60,000 nt of DNA from Strigamia acuminata (GCA_949358305.1 OX442316.1:5706001-5766000), one strand, 5' to 3'. Positions 46,694 through 57,664 are shown, numbered from the stretch's first letter. Translations and numbers: made by a program. The notes: a model not told the origin generated them from the sequence alone.

Positions 46694-49600
46694 TTATTTC
46701 GAGATGAAGATCCGGGACAACAAATTTCGGAGGCGTTCGGAACTAAGCCATTTCGTGAAAATATCCGAAACATTTATTTCACCCGGAATTTTGCGGAGTT
46801 CGAAGCATCCGGCAATATGCCATTCTCGAAGCCAATGGAACTTCACTCGAATATGTTTGGTTTTCGAGTTCTCGATGTCGTTGTTCGTGAATTGGATCGA
46901 GGCGAGGGCATCGGAGAAAATAATCGGTTTCGATAATCGGTTTAACGGTGGAAAGACTCGATAGATACTGTCCAACCAGTATAACTCTTTAACGATTTCG
47001 ACTAGTGCTACAAATTCGGCTTCCATGGTGGAACAGGCGACGCTGGTCTGCTTTTTGCAGCTCCAGCCAATTGGCACACAACCGATATAAATGATGTATC
47101 CTCCGAAGCTTCTCGATGTCGCAATGTCACTCGCCCACGACGCATCTGTGTATCCCCACAGCTGACTGGAATTACACCCCGAGAGTTCGATCGAGAAATC
47201 GCTCGTGTTCGCCACGTATTTGAGAACTTGGAGCAAACACTTGATGTGGCGGTGGTCGTAGCAGTTATTATACTGCGATAAAGCGATGACCGAGTATAAT
47301 ATGTCGGGACGAGTGCGAGAGGCGAGGAATAATAACGATCCGATGAGCGATCGGTACGGAAAGTCCGGGAGATTATCCAACGAGCCTTTGACGAGCGTGG
47401 TCCCCGGTGTGACAGGCACTTTAATGAGTGCATCTGACGAAACGTTGAACTTTTTAAGAAGTTTGTCGATGTAGGAGCGTTGGGACATGAAAACTTTCCC
47501 ATCGCGACGCACGAATTCTACCCCGAGTAATTTGGTTATTGGTCCGAGGTTGACGATGTCGAATTTGCTGGAAATCAGCGCCAAAATACGGTCTCGGATA
47601 CTCTCCGACGCGTAAAACACGACGATATCGTCCACGTAGACTAACATAACAGCCGAATGTCCAAATGCGTAAACGCAATTACAAGCGGGAAATTTCTGGA
47701 ATCCGAGGTCGGTTAACGTCTCGTTGAGCTTCTGGTACCACATGCGCCCCGACTGGTGAAGACCGTAAAGTGACTTGGTTAACAACCAGACGTTGTCGGG
47801 TGAGGTGCATGTGGCGCCGGCGGGAATCCGCATGTAAATTTCGTGGTCGAGGTCGCCGTAAAGGTAGGCACACTTGACGTCGAGGTGGAGATCCCTCCAT
47901 CCTAGTAAAACGACTAGGAGGCAGAAAAAGAATCGGATGAGCACGAAGTTAACCACCGGACTAAAAACTTCATCGAAATCAACGCCCATCGTTTGGCGGA
48001 AACCTTGTGCGACAAGTCGAGCACGGTAGCGGTGAATTTTCCCGGTGGCATCCGATTTCAACCGAAAAATCCATTTACACCCGAGGATTGTCTTGTCCGG
48101 GGGTCGTGGAACTTCCTTATAAACTTCGCGTTCCTTGAAAGTCGTGAGCTCCTCATCGATTGCCTCGGTCCACTTCGGTGCCTCGGGTAGCTTAACAGCT
48201 TCGGCGTACGTGGACGGCTCTCGAAAACACATAAGGACGCGATGAACAGGTTGCTCGTCCTGCAATTGATGTTCGAGGTTGCCGAAAAAGAAAATGTCCT
48301 CCTCATACGGAAGTTGGTGAGCGACGCAATATCTTTCGATGTCCCCTCTCGACCTTAAGCGGACACCGTGCTCCGGATAGTAATAAACGTCGACCTTGAT
48401 TTTACCAGGCGCTTGTTCTTTCCGGAGATGCTCTTCCCTCCTCCATCCGCTGAAGGGCGTATCTCCACCAATAAAACGATAGGGGCAGTGAAGAGCGCGT
48501 AACGGAGCGAGGGGCGGTGCAGGCGTTGCAGCGGCCGCTGGTAAGGCGGCTGCCTTATCGAGGAGATCATCGAGGAGATTATCAAGTGGATCGTCTTCGG
48601 GGTCGTGCTCGGAATCACGTTCGGGATAGCGTTCGAAAAATTGTTCGATATCGTGATCAACGTCGAGTTCACTATCGCTGGCCTCAGGGGTGTGAGGTTG
48701 ACGAGCCAAAGCGTCGGGACGTAATCTCCTCCGAGGACGGTAAAGCGGAAGTGGTGGGTCAGGCGTGACGTCCAAACCGATGTCCTCCGGTACATCGTCC
48801 GCAAACAGAATAGGAGGAGGTAGTTCATCAGCAATGTCCTCTTCGACCTCCTCGAGGACGGAGCGATATGAAGCGACTGATGAAGCGCTTGACGGAGCCC
48901 GATGGCGGAATTCATCATCGTCATTAGACGATTCATCGTCGGAATCACGACGTCGACGTGACCAGGGAACGGACGGAAAAGCACCATCGTCAAAAGTGAC
49001 ACGGGACGGTGTAGTGACGTGAGAGGGCTCCTCCATGAATGGAGCATTTTCGTAGGGATCCGGAACGTAAAACGGCGAGCGTTTGAAATTCTGACGTTCA
49101 TCGATTTGAACGTGAACGGATTCCGTGACGGTGTTCGTAGCCGGATTCCAAACCCGATAACCGCGAGTGTTGGAGGCGTAACCTACGAGGAATCCTTCCC
49201 ACGCCCGTGGATACATTTTGTTGCGCCCGGGTGCGGTGAAATGCACCCAGCATTTAGAACCAATTTTTCGGAAATGTTTGACGGAGAGGGCACGCTGGCG
49301 CCATAAAACATATGGAACTTCGTCGTTAAGTTTCGAATGCGGGCTGCGATTTTTAACGTACGAAAATGTCACAGCGAGTTCAGCCCAAAGTGTGTGTGGA
49401 AAACCGGTTTCGGAGGTAACGGAGCGAAGATAGTCGCCCATCGTCCGGTTTAGGCGTTCGGCGACCCCGTTCATTTGTGGGCTTCCGGGATTGGTCCGTT
49501 GTGCGACAATGCCCTTGTCAGCGAGGTAACGGTCAAAAGTCTTAGAAATAAATTCCCCGCCGCGATCCGTGCGAATTGATTTGACGCGGGAATCCGTAAT

Positions 49601-51769
49601 GCGTTCAACGCGAGAAACAAAGTCTTTGAAAGTCGCAAAAACGTCGGATTTGCGTGCAATCGGAAAAATCCACGAATATCGGGTCGCGTCGTCAACAATG
49701 GAGAAGGCATAATCAGCACCGCCAATCGAAGTCAGTCTTGACGGGCCCCAGACGTCCATGTGCAGCAACTCCAACGGTTTGGTCGTCGAAGGTGTGGGAA
49801 TCGGTTTATGCGAGGCGCGCGTGGACTTGGCAATGCGACATGAGTTGCAGGAAAGTTCTTGTCGAACCGCAGCCGGATCGAGTCCATAAACTTGGGAATT
49901 GTTCGCCAAAGTCCGCATGGCTTTGGTGTGGAGATGGCCCAACCTGGCGTGCCATAATCCCGTGGCATCAGCAACGTTGACATTCGAAGTCTTAACCGGA
50001 TTAGGGATAGGAAGTGCCTTTGTTTTGGCAACGGGAGGAGGAGGAGATGATAGGATGTTGGAATACATCCGGATCTGTTGTGGTTGAGATCCGGGAACAG
50101 GAGTTGGAATAATCGGGGAAGGAGGAGGCAGTAGTAAGGTGTTGGGAGAGATAGGCAGGCGGAAGTCAGTTATCTGGACGTTCGATTTCTGTCTGGACTT
50201 CTTTGCCGGTAGTGCAGGAAAATCTTCCTCCTTCGTGATGAGAGTCATCGGCGCAGTAGTCGGAGGTGACATTGGGATGGGCGGTGTACTTGAAACAACA
50301 GTCGGCGACGCAAATGGCGAAATTAGTCCATCTACGAAGTAAAGTCCTGACTTTTGCTTCGCCCGAAGAACACTTTGTTTGATATCCGTCCCATATGTAT
50401 GCAACTCCGAATTGTAAATGTGTATGTGATGCCCACATTTATCGACTCGCGAAACCGAAATTAAATTAGCGCCGAAATCAGGTGCGTACAAAACATCGCG
50501 GAGAAGTACGGTGCATTCACAGCCATCGATGAGTGACTTGACTGGAACATTCCCTTTTCCGGTAACTTTGGAGCTTCCTTGTCCCAATTCGATATTAAAA
50601 GGGACGACCTCAACAAAGTCCAAGAACCACGATTTAACGTGTGAAACGTGGTCGGTGGCGCCGCAGTCAACAATCCATTCGTGAGATTGGACGAAATGAA
50701 CGGTAGGAATCTGGATCGCAGGTGGTGCGGACAGGAGATATGCTGCATCTCGGCGCGGGCGTGAAGACTCGCGAAACTGTCCCTGTTGCTGTTGATTCGG
50801 GTTCACATTCGAATTCGGGCCTTTATTGCGACGTCGACTCTTGCTGCGAGATCGTGTCTGAAGCGTAGCTACTGGCTGTTGCCCCGTTGTTTGCTTGCGA
50901 GGATGCTGGCACTTATTGGCGTAGTGTCCAAGCTCGTTGCAATTGAAGCAACGCACCTGCGCAAGCGGGCGCGGGGGTCGCGACTGGTTACGTCCTTGTC
51001 GCCCAGTAGCATAAGCGGAGGAATTACCGGAGTTTCGGTTCGAATGCGACTTTAATCGTAGATATTCCGACAACAACTGATCGGAGACTTTAGCCGGGGT
51101 AAACTCTGCCAGCGGCCAATGATAAATGGCAAAAGTTGCTTGGTCGTATTCGTCCGGAAGAAAGTCTAAATACTGGTACGCGTGATGTCGAGGGAGGATG
51201 TCTTCACCGACGTCTTTAAGTTGGCGGACCATAAGGTCAACGCGGCTGAGGAAATCGGCCATTTCTTCGCCGGGCTCCAACTTGAGCTGCAGGAACTCAC
51301 GGCGCATCGCCGCTTGGCGGGCGAGAGAGCTGGGGGCGTAAATTTTCGCTAAAATGTCCCACGCCTGTTTCGGAGTGGTGCAACCGTCGAGGGCCGACTG
51401 TTTGGCCTGCGAGACGTGGCAATAAATGGTCCCCAGCGCTCGGGCTTTCCGACGTTGCCATTTTCGCCAAACGTCTTCATCGACGTTGGCTTTCACTAGT
51501 TCCTCCGTTTCGGTGACGTGGTGCCATACGCCGTCGGACATCAATAGCATTTTAATTGCGCGGTGCCAGTGTTCGTAATTGCCGGTCACGAGAATCGGCA
51601 CGTGGCCTGACGACTGGTCGGTGGCCTTTTTCATGATTGCACGGAGAAAAATGCGTAGAAATGGGAAATTGACGCACAATCGACGCACAATCGACGCACA
51701 AACGAAGCACAAATTACGATGCGAAGCACTTTCCGTAGCACTGTCAAAGCGGAAACCAAGAATGGGCAA
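46694..51769 (-). CDS. copia Gag-Pol polyprotein
   Basis: A single frame of up to 1,691 codons. The real start may be the later ATG at MKKATDQSSG, about 45 residues in. Domains in order: copia-type gag; CCHC knuckle (CFNCNELGHYANKC); aspartic protease (VDCGATDH, Cys replacing Ser or Thr); integrase zinc region (HARLGHLHTKA..CRIAKS); integrase core (DVWGPSR, TDRGGEF, NGVAERLNR); reverse transcriptase (GCKWIFRLK.., YVDDIVVF); RNase H (WGYTDASWASD). Gag and Pol share one frame, as in Drosophila copia, so no frameshift is needed; Gag excess would depend on splicing or other means. I see no stop or frameshift. Confidence 0.93.
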   Translation of the reverse strand: MPILGFRFDSATESASHRNLCFVCASIVRRLCVNFPFLRIFLRAIMKKATDQSSGHVPILVTGNYEHWHRAIKMLLMSDGVWHHVTETEELVKANVDEDVWRKWQRRKARALGTIYCHVSQAKQSALDGCTTPKQAWDILAKIYAPSSLARQAAMRREFLQLKLEPGEEMADFLSRVDLMVRQLKDVGEDILPRHHAYQYLDFLPDEYDQATFAIYHWPLAEFTPAKVSDQLLSEYLRLKSHSNRNSGNSSAYATGRQGRNQSRPPRPLAQVRCFNCNELGHYANKCQHPRKQTTGQQPVATLQTRSRSKSRRRNKGPNSNVNPNQQQQGQFRESSRPRRDAAYLLSAPPAIQIPTVHFVQSHEWIVDCGATDHVSHVKSWFLDFVEVVPFNIELGQGSSKVTGKGNVPVKSLIDGCECTVLLRDVLYAPDFGANLISVSRVDKCGHHIHIYNSELHTYGTDIKQSVLRAKQKSGLYFVDGLISPFASPTVVSSTPPIPMSPPTTAPMTLITKEEDFPALPAKKSRQKSNVQITDFRLPISPNTLLLPPPSPIIPTPVPGSQPQQIRMYSNILSSPPPPVAKTKALPIPNPVKTSNVNVADATGLWHARLGHLHTKAMRTLANNSQVYGLDPAAVRQELSCNSCRIAKSTRASHKPIPTPSTTKPLELLHMDVWGPSRLTSIGGADYAFSIVDDATRYSWIFPIARKSDVFATFKDFVSRVERITDSRVKSIRTDRGGEFISKTFDRYLADKGIVAQRTNPGSPQMNGVAERLNRTMGDYLRSVTSETGFPHTLWAELAVTFSYVKNRSPHSKLNDEVPYVLWRQRALSVKHFRKIGSKCWVHFTAPGRNKMYPRAWEGFLVGYASNTRGYRVWNPATNTVTESVHVQIDERQNFKRSPFYVPDPYENAPFMEEPSHVTTPSRVTFDDGAFPSVPWSRRRRDSDDESSNDDDEFRHRAPSSASSVASYRSVLEEVEEDIADELPPPILFADDVPEDIGLDVTPDPPLPLYRPRRRLRPDALARQPHTPEASDSELDVDHDIEQFFERYPERDSEHDPEDDPLDNLLDDLLDKAAALPAAAATPAPPLAPLRALHCPYRFIGGDTPFSGWRREEHLRKEQAPGKIKVDVYYYPEHGVRLRSRGDIERYCVAHQLPYEEDIFFFGNLEHQLQDEQPVHRVLMCFREPSTYAEAVKLPEAPKWTEAIDEELTTFKEREVYKEVPRPPDKTILGCKWIFRLKSDATGKIHRYRARLVAQGFRQTMGVDFDEVFSPVVNFVLIRFFFCLLVVLLGWRDLHLDVKCAYLYGDLDHEIYMRIPAGATCTSPDNVWLLTKSLYGLHQSGRMWYQKLNETLTDLGFQKFPACNCVYAFGHSAVMLVYVDDIVVFYASESIRDRILALISSKFDIVNLGPITKLLGVEFVRRDGKVFMSQRSYIDKLLKKFNVSSDALIKVPVTPGTTLVKGSLDNLPDFPYRSLIGSLLFLASRTRPDILYSVIALSQYNNCYDHRHIKCLLQVLKYVANTSDFSIELSGCNSSQLWGYTDASWASDIATSRSFGGYIIYIGCVPIGWSCKKQTSVACSTMEAEFVALVEIVKELYWLDSIYRVFPPLNRLSKPIIFSDALASIQFTNNDIENSKTKHIRVKFHWLREWHIAGCFELRKIPGEINVSDIFTKWLSSERLRNLLSRIFISK

Positions 51770-52307
51770 TTCCTTCTGAAGGAATTAAATAGCTTTCGGT
51801 TGCCAGTCTGAGAGGGTCCGTTCGACTTCCTGGAGCCGCGGGAAACCTCACTTGTACCACGACAAGCACAACCGAAAAATACAACGGCGCTTGCCCGGAT
51901 TCGGACGAAGGGCGCCGAGGATTCTAATTGTCCCACACCAAAATCCCCACTTAAAATTAACAAAGGTAATTCGACTCTGAAAGGCAAAATAAGGCGAAAT
52001 TGACGAATCAGTCGCGGTGCACGTCGCAACACGCGATCCTCGTGTGAAAAACACGGATATGTGCGATTTTAATCGAAAAATCGCGAAAAACGAACGAAAA
52101 TCGTCGATACTGTCGCACTCCGGGGTGCTAAACAGCGGGTTACACCCGTTTCTCGATGATAACGTCGTGTAGACGTCGTCGCATGTCGAAAATCGGTGTA
52201 AATCGGCGAAAAATCTGAAAATATAGAAAATTTCCGCAAAATTCGCGAAAAAATCGCGAAAATTGTGGAAAATTAAGGAAAAAACGAGGCCCTGGTGTCT
52301 TTCCAGG

Positions 52308-52319
52308 CCTCTGCTACCA
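52308..52319 (-). promoter_or_regulatory. copia primer binding site, initiator tRNA-Met type
   Basis: TGGTAGCAGAGG on the minus strand, two bases inside the 5' LTR. It is complementary to the 3' end of animal initiator tRNA-Met (known tRNA sequence). Confidence 0.8.
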
Positions 52320-52321
52320 AT

Positions 52322-52894
52322 TGTGGTGGTATGCTGCAAAAACAGCACAGACTAGGCAGTGGAAACGCTTAAAAATAAGCCAACACGCACGATATAGCAC
52401 GCACGAGACGTGCGGCGCGTCGTGTACGCGAATTCGAGCCGGTTCTGGTCGAATTTGCGTGGTGTCTGCACTTATCTACGTGCAGACACAAGAAACAAAT
52501 TATTTATAAACAAAATAAACGATTTATTAACCTAAAACTTACGAAAACAGGATTGAAAAGCACAGGAGCACACTTAGCAGTGTGCGTCGCCATCTTGGAA
52601 TAAAAGGGAGTGCGCTCTGGTGACAGAAGCGAGCGACTCACAGGTATAAACAGATAGGCGATGCATGATGCCCAGTGTGTTAAGACACAGTTAATGCAGG
52701 CACCATGCATTTCCCTTACAACATAAAGTAAATATACGGAAATAAACTGGTAACAACCAGTTAAGTAGGAAATAAACACCAAATCATTTGGGGAAAGGAA
52801 ATATAACGACCAATGATGTGAAAAAGTTCAGGTAGCGTCATTACGCATCGAAAAAGCGTTAAATAAACGTCCGAAGTGGTTTCAAGGACCAACA
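52322..52894 (-). repeat. copia 5' LTR
   Basis: 573 bp, matching the 3' LTR. It should carry the promoter for minus-strand transcription. Confidence 0.93.
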
Positions 52895-52899
52895 TTTAT

Positions 52900-54632
52900 T
52901 TGAATCACAGAAAAACCTTCCGCGGGTAGAAAAGTATAGTTCGTTATACGCACGAAGTTGCACAACCAGTAATGGGTCGGTGTGCATTTTCTTTGTGGAT
53001 TTCGAACTTATGGACGCAGTGGCGAGTCGGTGCACGGAATTCCATGTTGATGCAACTTTCCAGGTAGTGCCGCGTGTAAAACAAACAGATCGACAGAACT
53101 CGTTTTACCAATTCTTGACCGTTCATGGTATGGTCAAATTTTCGCTAGTTTCGTTTTTCTACGTTCTAATGACATCGAAATGCGCCGAATCGTATAATGC
53201 CGTGTTTTCTTATCTACACGGGATTTTACATGGATTACAGCCTGGTTCCGTTTTCATGACTGACTTTGAGCCGGCCATGTATGTCCAATTGGAACTTCGG
53301 TTTGTGTCGTGCAAAGTTGTGCACTGTTATTTTCACTTCTGTGATGCGATCAGAAGGTATGTCGATTCCAATGCGTTGCGCCCCATCTATCAGGTGAACG
53401 AGCATGTCTGGATGATCATTCACATGGTTATGGCGTTACCTCTGTTGAAAGCCGATTTGATTACGGAGGGTTTTGTCATCGTCTCAGCCGAGTGGGCTGC
53501 TGTGAAGGACCAGTTTCCCGAGGCCGGAGCCATGGACAATTTTCTGGATTACGTGGACAGATATTGGTTGCAGACGGTTGGAAAGGAGCGAATCACTGTT
53601 TACAGGTTGGCACACAGAACGAACAATGCCTTGGAATCGTGGCACGCCCAAATACCGAAGCATCTGAACCGTCATGTAGCGGCGCTTCAATTTGCGAGAA
53701 ACTTGGAAGGCTTACACGTTCGAGCAGTTAACTGCATGAATCAGCTTCAAGCTGGTACTCGGTCACACGCACGAAAGCCACAATACATTGGCAACGACAG
53801 ATGTATTGAGGAGATTACTACCGACTTGGAAGTCGGTGCTCGTGGAGTGATTGAGTTCTTAAAAGAAGCCGCACATCGCATCACTAACATGAAAGGCGGC
53901 ATACGTTTGGAAGTTGATGCGTCTTTGGTTGCCCCGGTTAGACTACTAAACAGCGTCGCAGTTCCACGGATCGACGAAAGAGTTTCCCAAACTCAGGACC
54001 CCCGAGCGCAAGCAGATGTAGAAGTTCTTGTTCCAGTGGCACAACCTGTCGCTGAAACAACGCAGCCGACTGTCGCTCGAAGGAGACGAGGCCGTCCTCC
54101 CGGTAGCAGAAACCGAGTACGACCCGATGCGCCAGAGCAGCCAACTCAGCGTCGAACTGCTCCTCGCCGTAGAGCTCGCCAAGAAGTTGAGGAGGAAGTC
54201 GAGTTGGAACCAAGACGACAGCGAACTGAACGCCATTACCAACGATACAATGAGGATTTGGTAACTTATGAAAAGCTCAAAGCAGATTTGATCCAGAAGA
54301 GAGCTGCGTTGGAGGAAAACGACACCGACGACACCATGATGGCCGCAGTTGTTGACGCTTTTAATGCACGGAATGCGTGGAAAGAACAAACTGCGGAACA
54401 CGTGCAGCACCGATTCAATTTGAGAGGAGTTGTGAAGGGCGCAGATGCAGAAGAATCCGACTGTGAAGCAAATAAGTGTTCCATTTGCACAACGAATAAG
54501 AAAAACATTTTCTTGGTGCCATGTGGACACAGCTTCTGCTCGACCTGTGTGGACAACTTCATTCAAGATAAGGTCGAGCCTTACTGTCTGTCTTGCAGGC
54601 AGCCCATTATAAGCTTACATAAAATGTTTTAG
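52900..54632 (+). pseudogene. MULE transposase, DDE core, AT-hook and RING finger part
   Basis: It continues the frame that starts at 45600. The MULE core shows FHVDATFQVVP (first Asp, about 53049), FMTDFEPAM (second Asp, about 53262) and NALESWH (candidate Glu, about 53632). About 200 residues later comes an AT-hook (RRRRGRPPGSRNR, near 54080-54115). A Gln/Glu/Arg-rich stretch follows. The C-terminus is a C3HC4-type RING finger (CSICTTNKK..CGHSFCSTCV..CLSCRQP, about 54477-54600). The total would be about 735 residues. An E3-ligase-type RING on a MULE transposase could act in host ubiquitin pathways or in multimerisation. It is inactive here only through the copia insertion; the part after 52980 has its own ATG. 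Confidence 0.8.
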
Positions 54633-54917
54633 TTTTGACTTCCCTGAAATAAACGCTTAAACGCTTAATAAAACGCTAAAATTAAGAATGCTGGCAAAAA
54701 AAATATTATTATTAGTATTATTATTTTTTTTTATTACTTAATATTTTTTTTATTATTTAATTTATTAAACGCCAAAACCTACTGACGCTGGCAACAATAG
54801 ACGCTGGCACCATCAGAGGCTGGCAAAACATTTTTGAAAATAATAATAGAAATAATAGAAAATTCACGCTAAAAAACGAGAAGCTGGCGAATTTCGACGC
54901 TGGCAAAACCACGACCC
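54633..54917 (-). repeat. MULE 3' end with inverted GCCAGCGTC motifs
   Basis: It contains three exact ACGCTGGC motifs and several relaxed GCTGGC motifs in the opposite sense to the 5' array, ending CACGACCC at the target duplication. AATAAA near 54648 may end the transposase transcript. Confidence 0.75.
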
Positions 54918-55370
54918 ATTAAAACATGTAGGTTTACTAAATTAGCTAAATAAAGTACAAATAAATGACTTCTTGATGTTGACTTGGCAAATTGATCATT
55001 TAAGTTAAATAATAATAATCACCAAAAAATTTATTTAATCAAAATCGGTCAACATCGATCAAATTGCAACTTTTGCAAAATGACATCATCTATTCTCAAA
55101 TCCATGCTGTAGCAATGATAGGTTAACTCAACAGCCCACCATGGGTTATAAAAAGCCTTATTTTTGGATGACCCAACTCCCAAATCAACATTAAAATTGC
55201 AAAATATTAAATTAATAACCAGTTTACCTAAAATATCCTGCTGAGGCAACCATTTCTCAATTTTAATATTTTTCGGAAGGTTTTCAAACTCTTCTTCTTA
55301 CTTCCAAATAACGTGCTGTTTAAGTCTCGACAGAGCATTTATTATTCCCTTTTAACTTCATCGGGCATGC

Positions 55371-55963
55371 CCAAGTTAGTTCCCAACGGAATGGGAGTTG
55401 AGCGACCATTCTATCCAAGGACCATGCCCATGTCCATCATTCTCACAAAATACTTGTCTCCGATCGCGCTCCCCAACTCCAGGAGCAGCGACTTGTCGAG
55501 AGAGAGTTTTTTTTGTTTTTAATAATTTTTTTTAACATTTTTCTTGTTTCGTTTTAGACTTGTATTTGTTTAAATGGTAAGATTTAGCTTTAAAATTTAA
55601 CAAACAAAATTCCCCCAAATCAATTGATAAACGGCAGCCACACTTCCCAAAACGTTCTTTTGTGGAACAGAACAGATATCGAACGACCCAAATGACTAAC
55701 CAAACTTTTGGGTGGCAATACAATTGGTCCATGCTGAAAAATACGACGTAAAAACGTGATTAAATACACGTTAATCGTGGTAATTAAACTATTGCAACGG
55801 AATTCAATGTGCTGCAGTTACCGAATGTAAAAATGGTCATATTAAAAAAATTGCAGTTTCTGTGGTTGTTCTGATGCCTGAATAACATATTTAGATAAAA
55901 CTTTATATCTTCTACTTATATTATTATTGTCCGTGTTATACTGTTCGAATTTGTGGATACTAT
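55371..55963. other. Unassigned insert between UGT 7 and the copied cuticle gene
   Basis: This 0.6 kb does not match the donor segment near 29-30 kb or the UGTs. On the minus strand about 55505-55410 reads open (..LELGSAIGDKYFVRMMDMG..) before a stop and may be a stray exon of an unknown gene. The rest is AT-rich. Confidence 0.4.
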
Positions 55964-56963
55964 TTTTAGAAAATAATGCAGTTTGATTGTACAAAATAAA
56001 TGTATTATTATTTAGTCTTTTTCTTTCCTGCGTGGAATTTTTAGATACAAAAATGACCGAATGATTGACGGTTATTTTTATATCGGATTAAAAATCCATT
56101 TTTGGCAGTTAATAGCTCAAATCCCGGAAAGAATTTGATTTTAAATGCATTGAAACACAAGACAACTACAAAATGCATTAGAAAATGATTTTTTTTAATA
56201 GAATTTTTTACATAATATATACAAATAAATTAATAAATAAATTATAAACTAATCAAAATTTTTTAGTATTTTCCTTTGTATCCACCTCCGCCAGCCTTGA
56301 AACCGTAGTCGTAAGATTCCTTGTGTGGGCCCTTAACATCAACATTTACGTGGTTGCCATGGTAATCATGATACCCGTAACTGAATGGACCGAATTTATA
56401 TCCACCATCGTGATGTCCACCATAACCCGCCTCGTGACCATCATGACCACCATATCCGCCATCGTGTCCGTATCCGTGTCCGCCATTGTGTCCATACCCG
56501 TGTCCGCCATCGTGTCCACCATATCCGTGTCCACCATCGTGTCCATATCCTTCATCGTGTCCGTAACCATGTCCCCCATGTCCATGGCCACCGTATCCAT
56601 GGCCACCGTACCCGTCAGCAATTACAATGACAATCAAAGCGAGGAAAACGAAACACTACAATTGAAGTAAAATTATAAATAAATAAATAGATAAATAAAT
56701 AAAAACTTACTTTAGTTGCTGCCATTTTTCTTGCGAGTTTGTTTGTTGGTTGATGGGAGTTGTTTGTGTTGTTGTTGCTTGTTGAGCAGTTGGATTTGTT
56801 TGATACTGTGGAAGGAAGTGTGGAATATTTATAGGAGCCGAAGGCAGTTGTTGGTTGATAGTGCGTGAAGCTGACAAACTCCACCCAAAAGTCGTACAGC
56901 CGTTGATTTGAGGAGAGTGGTTATTTGGGGCTGGAGAAAGTGAACATGTAGGTCTGTTGGTCA
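55964..56963 (-). repeat. Inverted copy of segment 29281-30283
   Basis: 1,000 bp against 1,003 bp in the donor. The three-base difference is one Gly codon. It includes promoter, intron and the last seven codons of UQCC1. No target duplication or transposon ends are seen. Confidence 0.9.
56263..56725 (-). CDS. Gly/His/Tyr-rich cuticle-like protein, second copy
   Basis: Exons 56711-56725 (MAATK) and 56263-56655 give 135 residues. It is nearly the same as the protein at 29520-29985, with one fewer Gly and a HDGG to HNGG change in the repeat. Signal peptide, C-terminal YGYHDYHGNHVNVDV block, TATA box and splice sites are all kept, so it is probably still expressible although embedded in a dead UGT. 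Confidence 0.8.
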
Positions 56964-57664
56964 ATGGATTTGGATTCCATGTTAGTTCCCAAGCTGAACA
57001 ATATAAACCCGCTCTCTCCCGAACCCTCAATAAAATCTTCAAATTCCTCGGAACTGGTTGAGCTGTTCTGCAATGCACGCCGCCTACATCCACTACATTC
57101 GATACCGATGGACGTGGACTGATATTCACGGGATCCGCATTAGTAATAGTAAAACTTACTTTCTCGCTTCAACATACAATCGAAGGGTTCGCAAGCAAAT
57201 ATTTTGCAATCATTCCTTGAATTTGGGAAATAAAATTGTAGTCCATTATCAATCAAATCACGAATCACGATACGACATTGTCCAAACGTTGAAAAAAATT
57301 CATTTTCGATCCGTACGGCGCGAGACAAAGAGGCACATACGAGAGGGGTTGTAGACCACAAGATGGAAGCCAAGGCATAAGACTGGAAGAACTGAAATAC
57401 ATGACATTTTCCCCCAAGAATGGAGCAGTTGCGAGCGCGCAATCGTTTAGAATTTGGCTGACAACAACAAGATCAAATTGCATACCTTTTGTGAGAAATG
57501 CTTTGATTTCGGTGTTGGTTAAAAACATTGGTATCCTCGTTTGGCTAGTTCCGAAATTACGGGATTTGTAACGTATGTGTGACATTTCGATGCTGATGGC
57601 ATCAAGAAAAGGATTTTATAGCCATGTGTGGCGTGGATTAGGACGAAGAGTAGTAAAAGCGTCA

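Larger units (their letters stand above)
46070..52899 (-). mobile_element. Complete Ty1/copia LTR retrotransposon
   Basis: Two 573-bp LTRs (46075-46647 and 52322-52894) that look the same base for base frame the element. It has TG..CA ends and a 5-bp target duplication TTTAT (46070-46074 and 52895-52899). It lies on the minus strand. A tRNA primer site, a polypurine tract and one uninterrupted gag-pol frame are all present. It sits inside the MULE transposase ORF. Identical LTRs and an open frame suggest a very recent, possibly still active copy. Confidence 0.95.
45199..54917 (+). mobile_element. Mutator-like (MULE) DNA transposon, interrupted by copia
   Basis: The ends are GGTGCACGACGTTGCCAGCGTC and, inverted, GGGTCGTGGTTTTGCCAGCGTC, flanked by an 8-bp duplication. 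The 5' 280 bp hold ten exact GCCAGCGT copies plus degenerate ones. The 3' end has ACGCTGGC copies in the opposite sense. A TATA box (TATATAAAG, about 45540) precedes one long transposase ORF. Without the nested copia element the transposon is about 2.9 kb. It lies in the 5' flank of UGT 6. Confidence 0.85.
55120..57664 (-). pseudogene. UGT 7 pseudogene, close to UGT 5/6, with large insertion
   Basis: Minus strand. 57664-56964 is the first half of a UGT 5-like exon 1: signal peptide start near 57664, an internal deletion near 57530, and several small indels (for example near 57050 and 57170). A foreign block, 55371-56963, interrupts it. The exon continues at 55370-55227 with a nonsense codon and a base loss, then a stub of exon 2 (55120-55175). 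The rest of exon 2 and exon 3 are missing. The junction lies where UGT 6 reads GGGCATG|GATTTGG. Confidence 0.85.

Noticed and set aside
48355-49101. 248-codon frame overlapping the copia pol gene
   Set aside because: It is a shadow of the gag-pol frame in another phase; the main frame has all expected pol domains.
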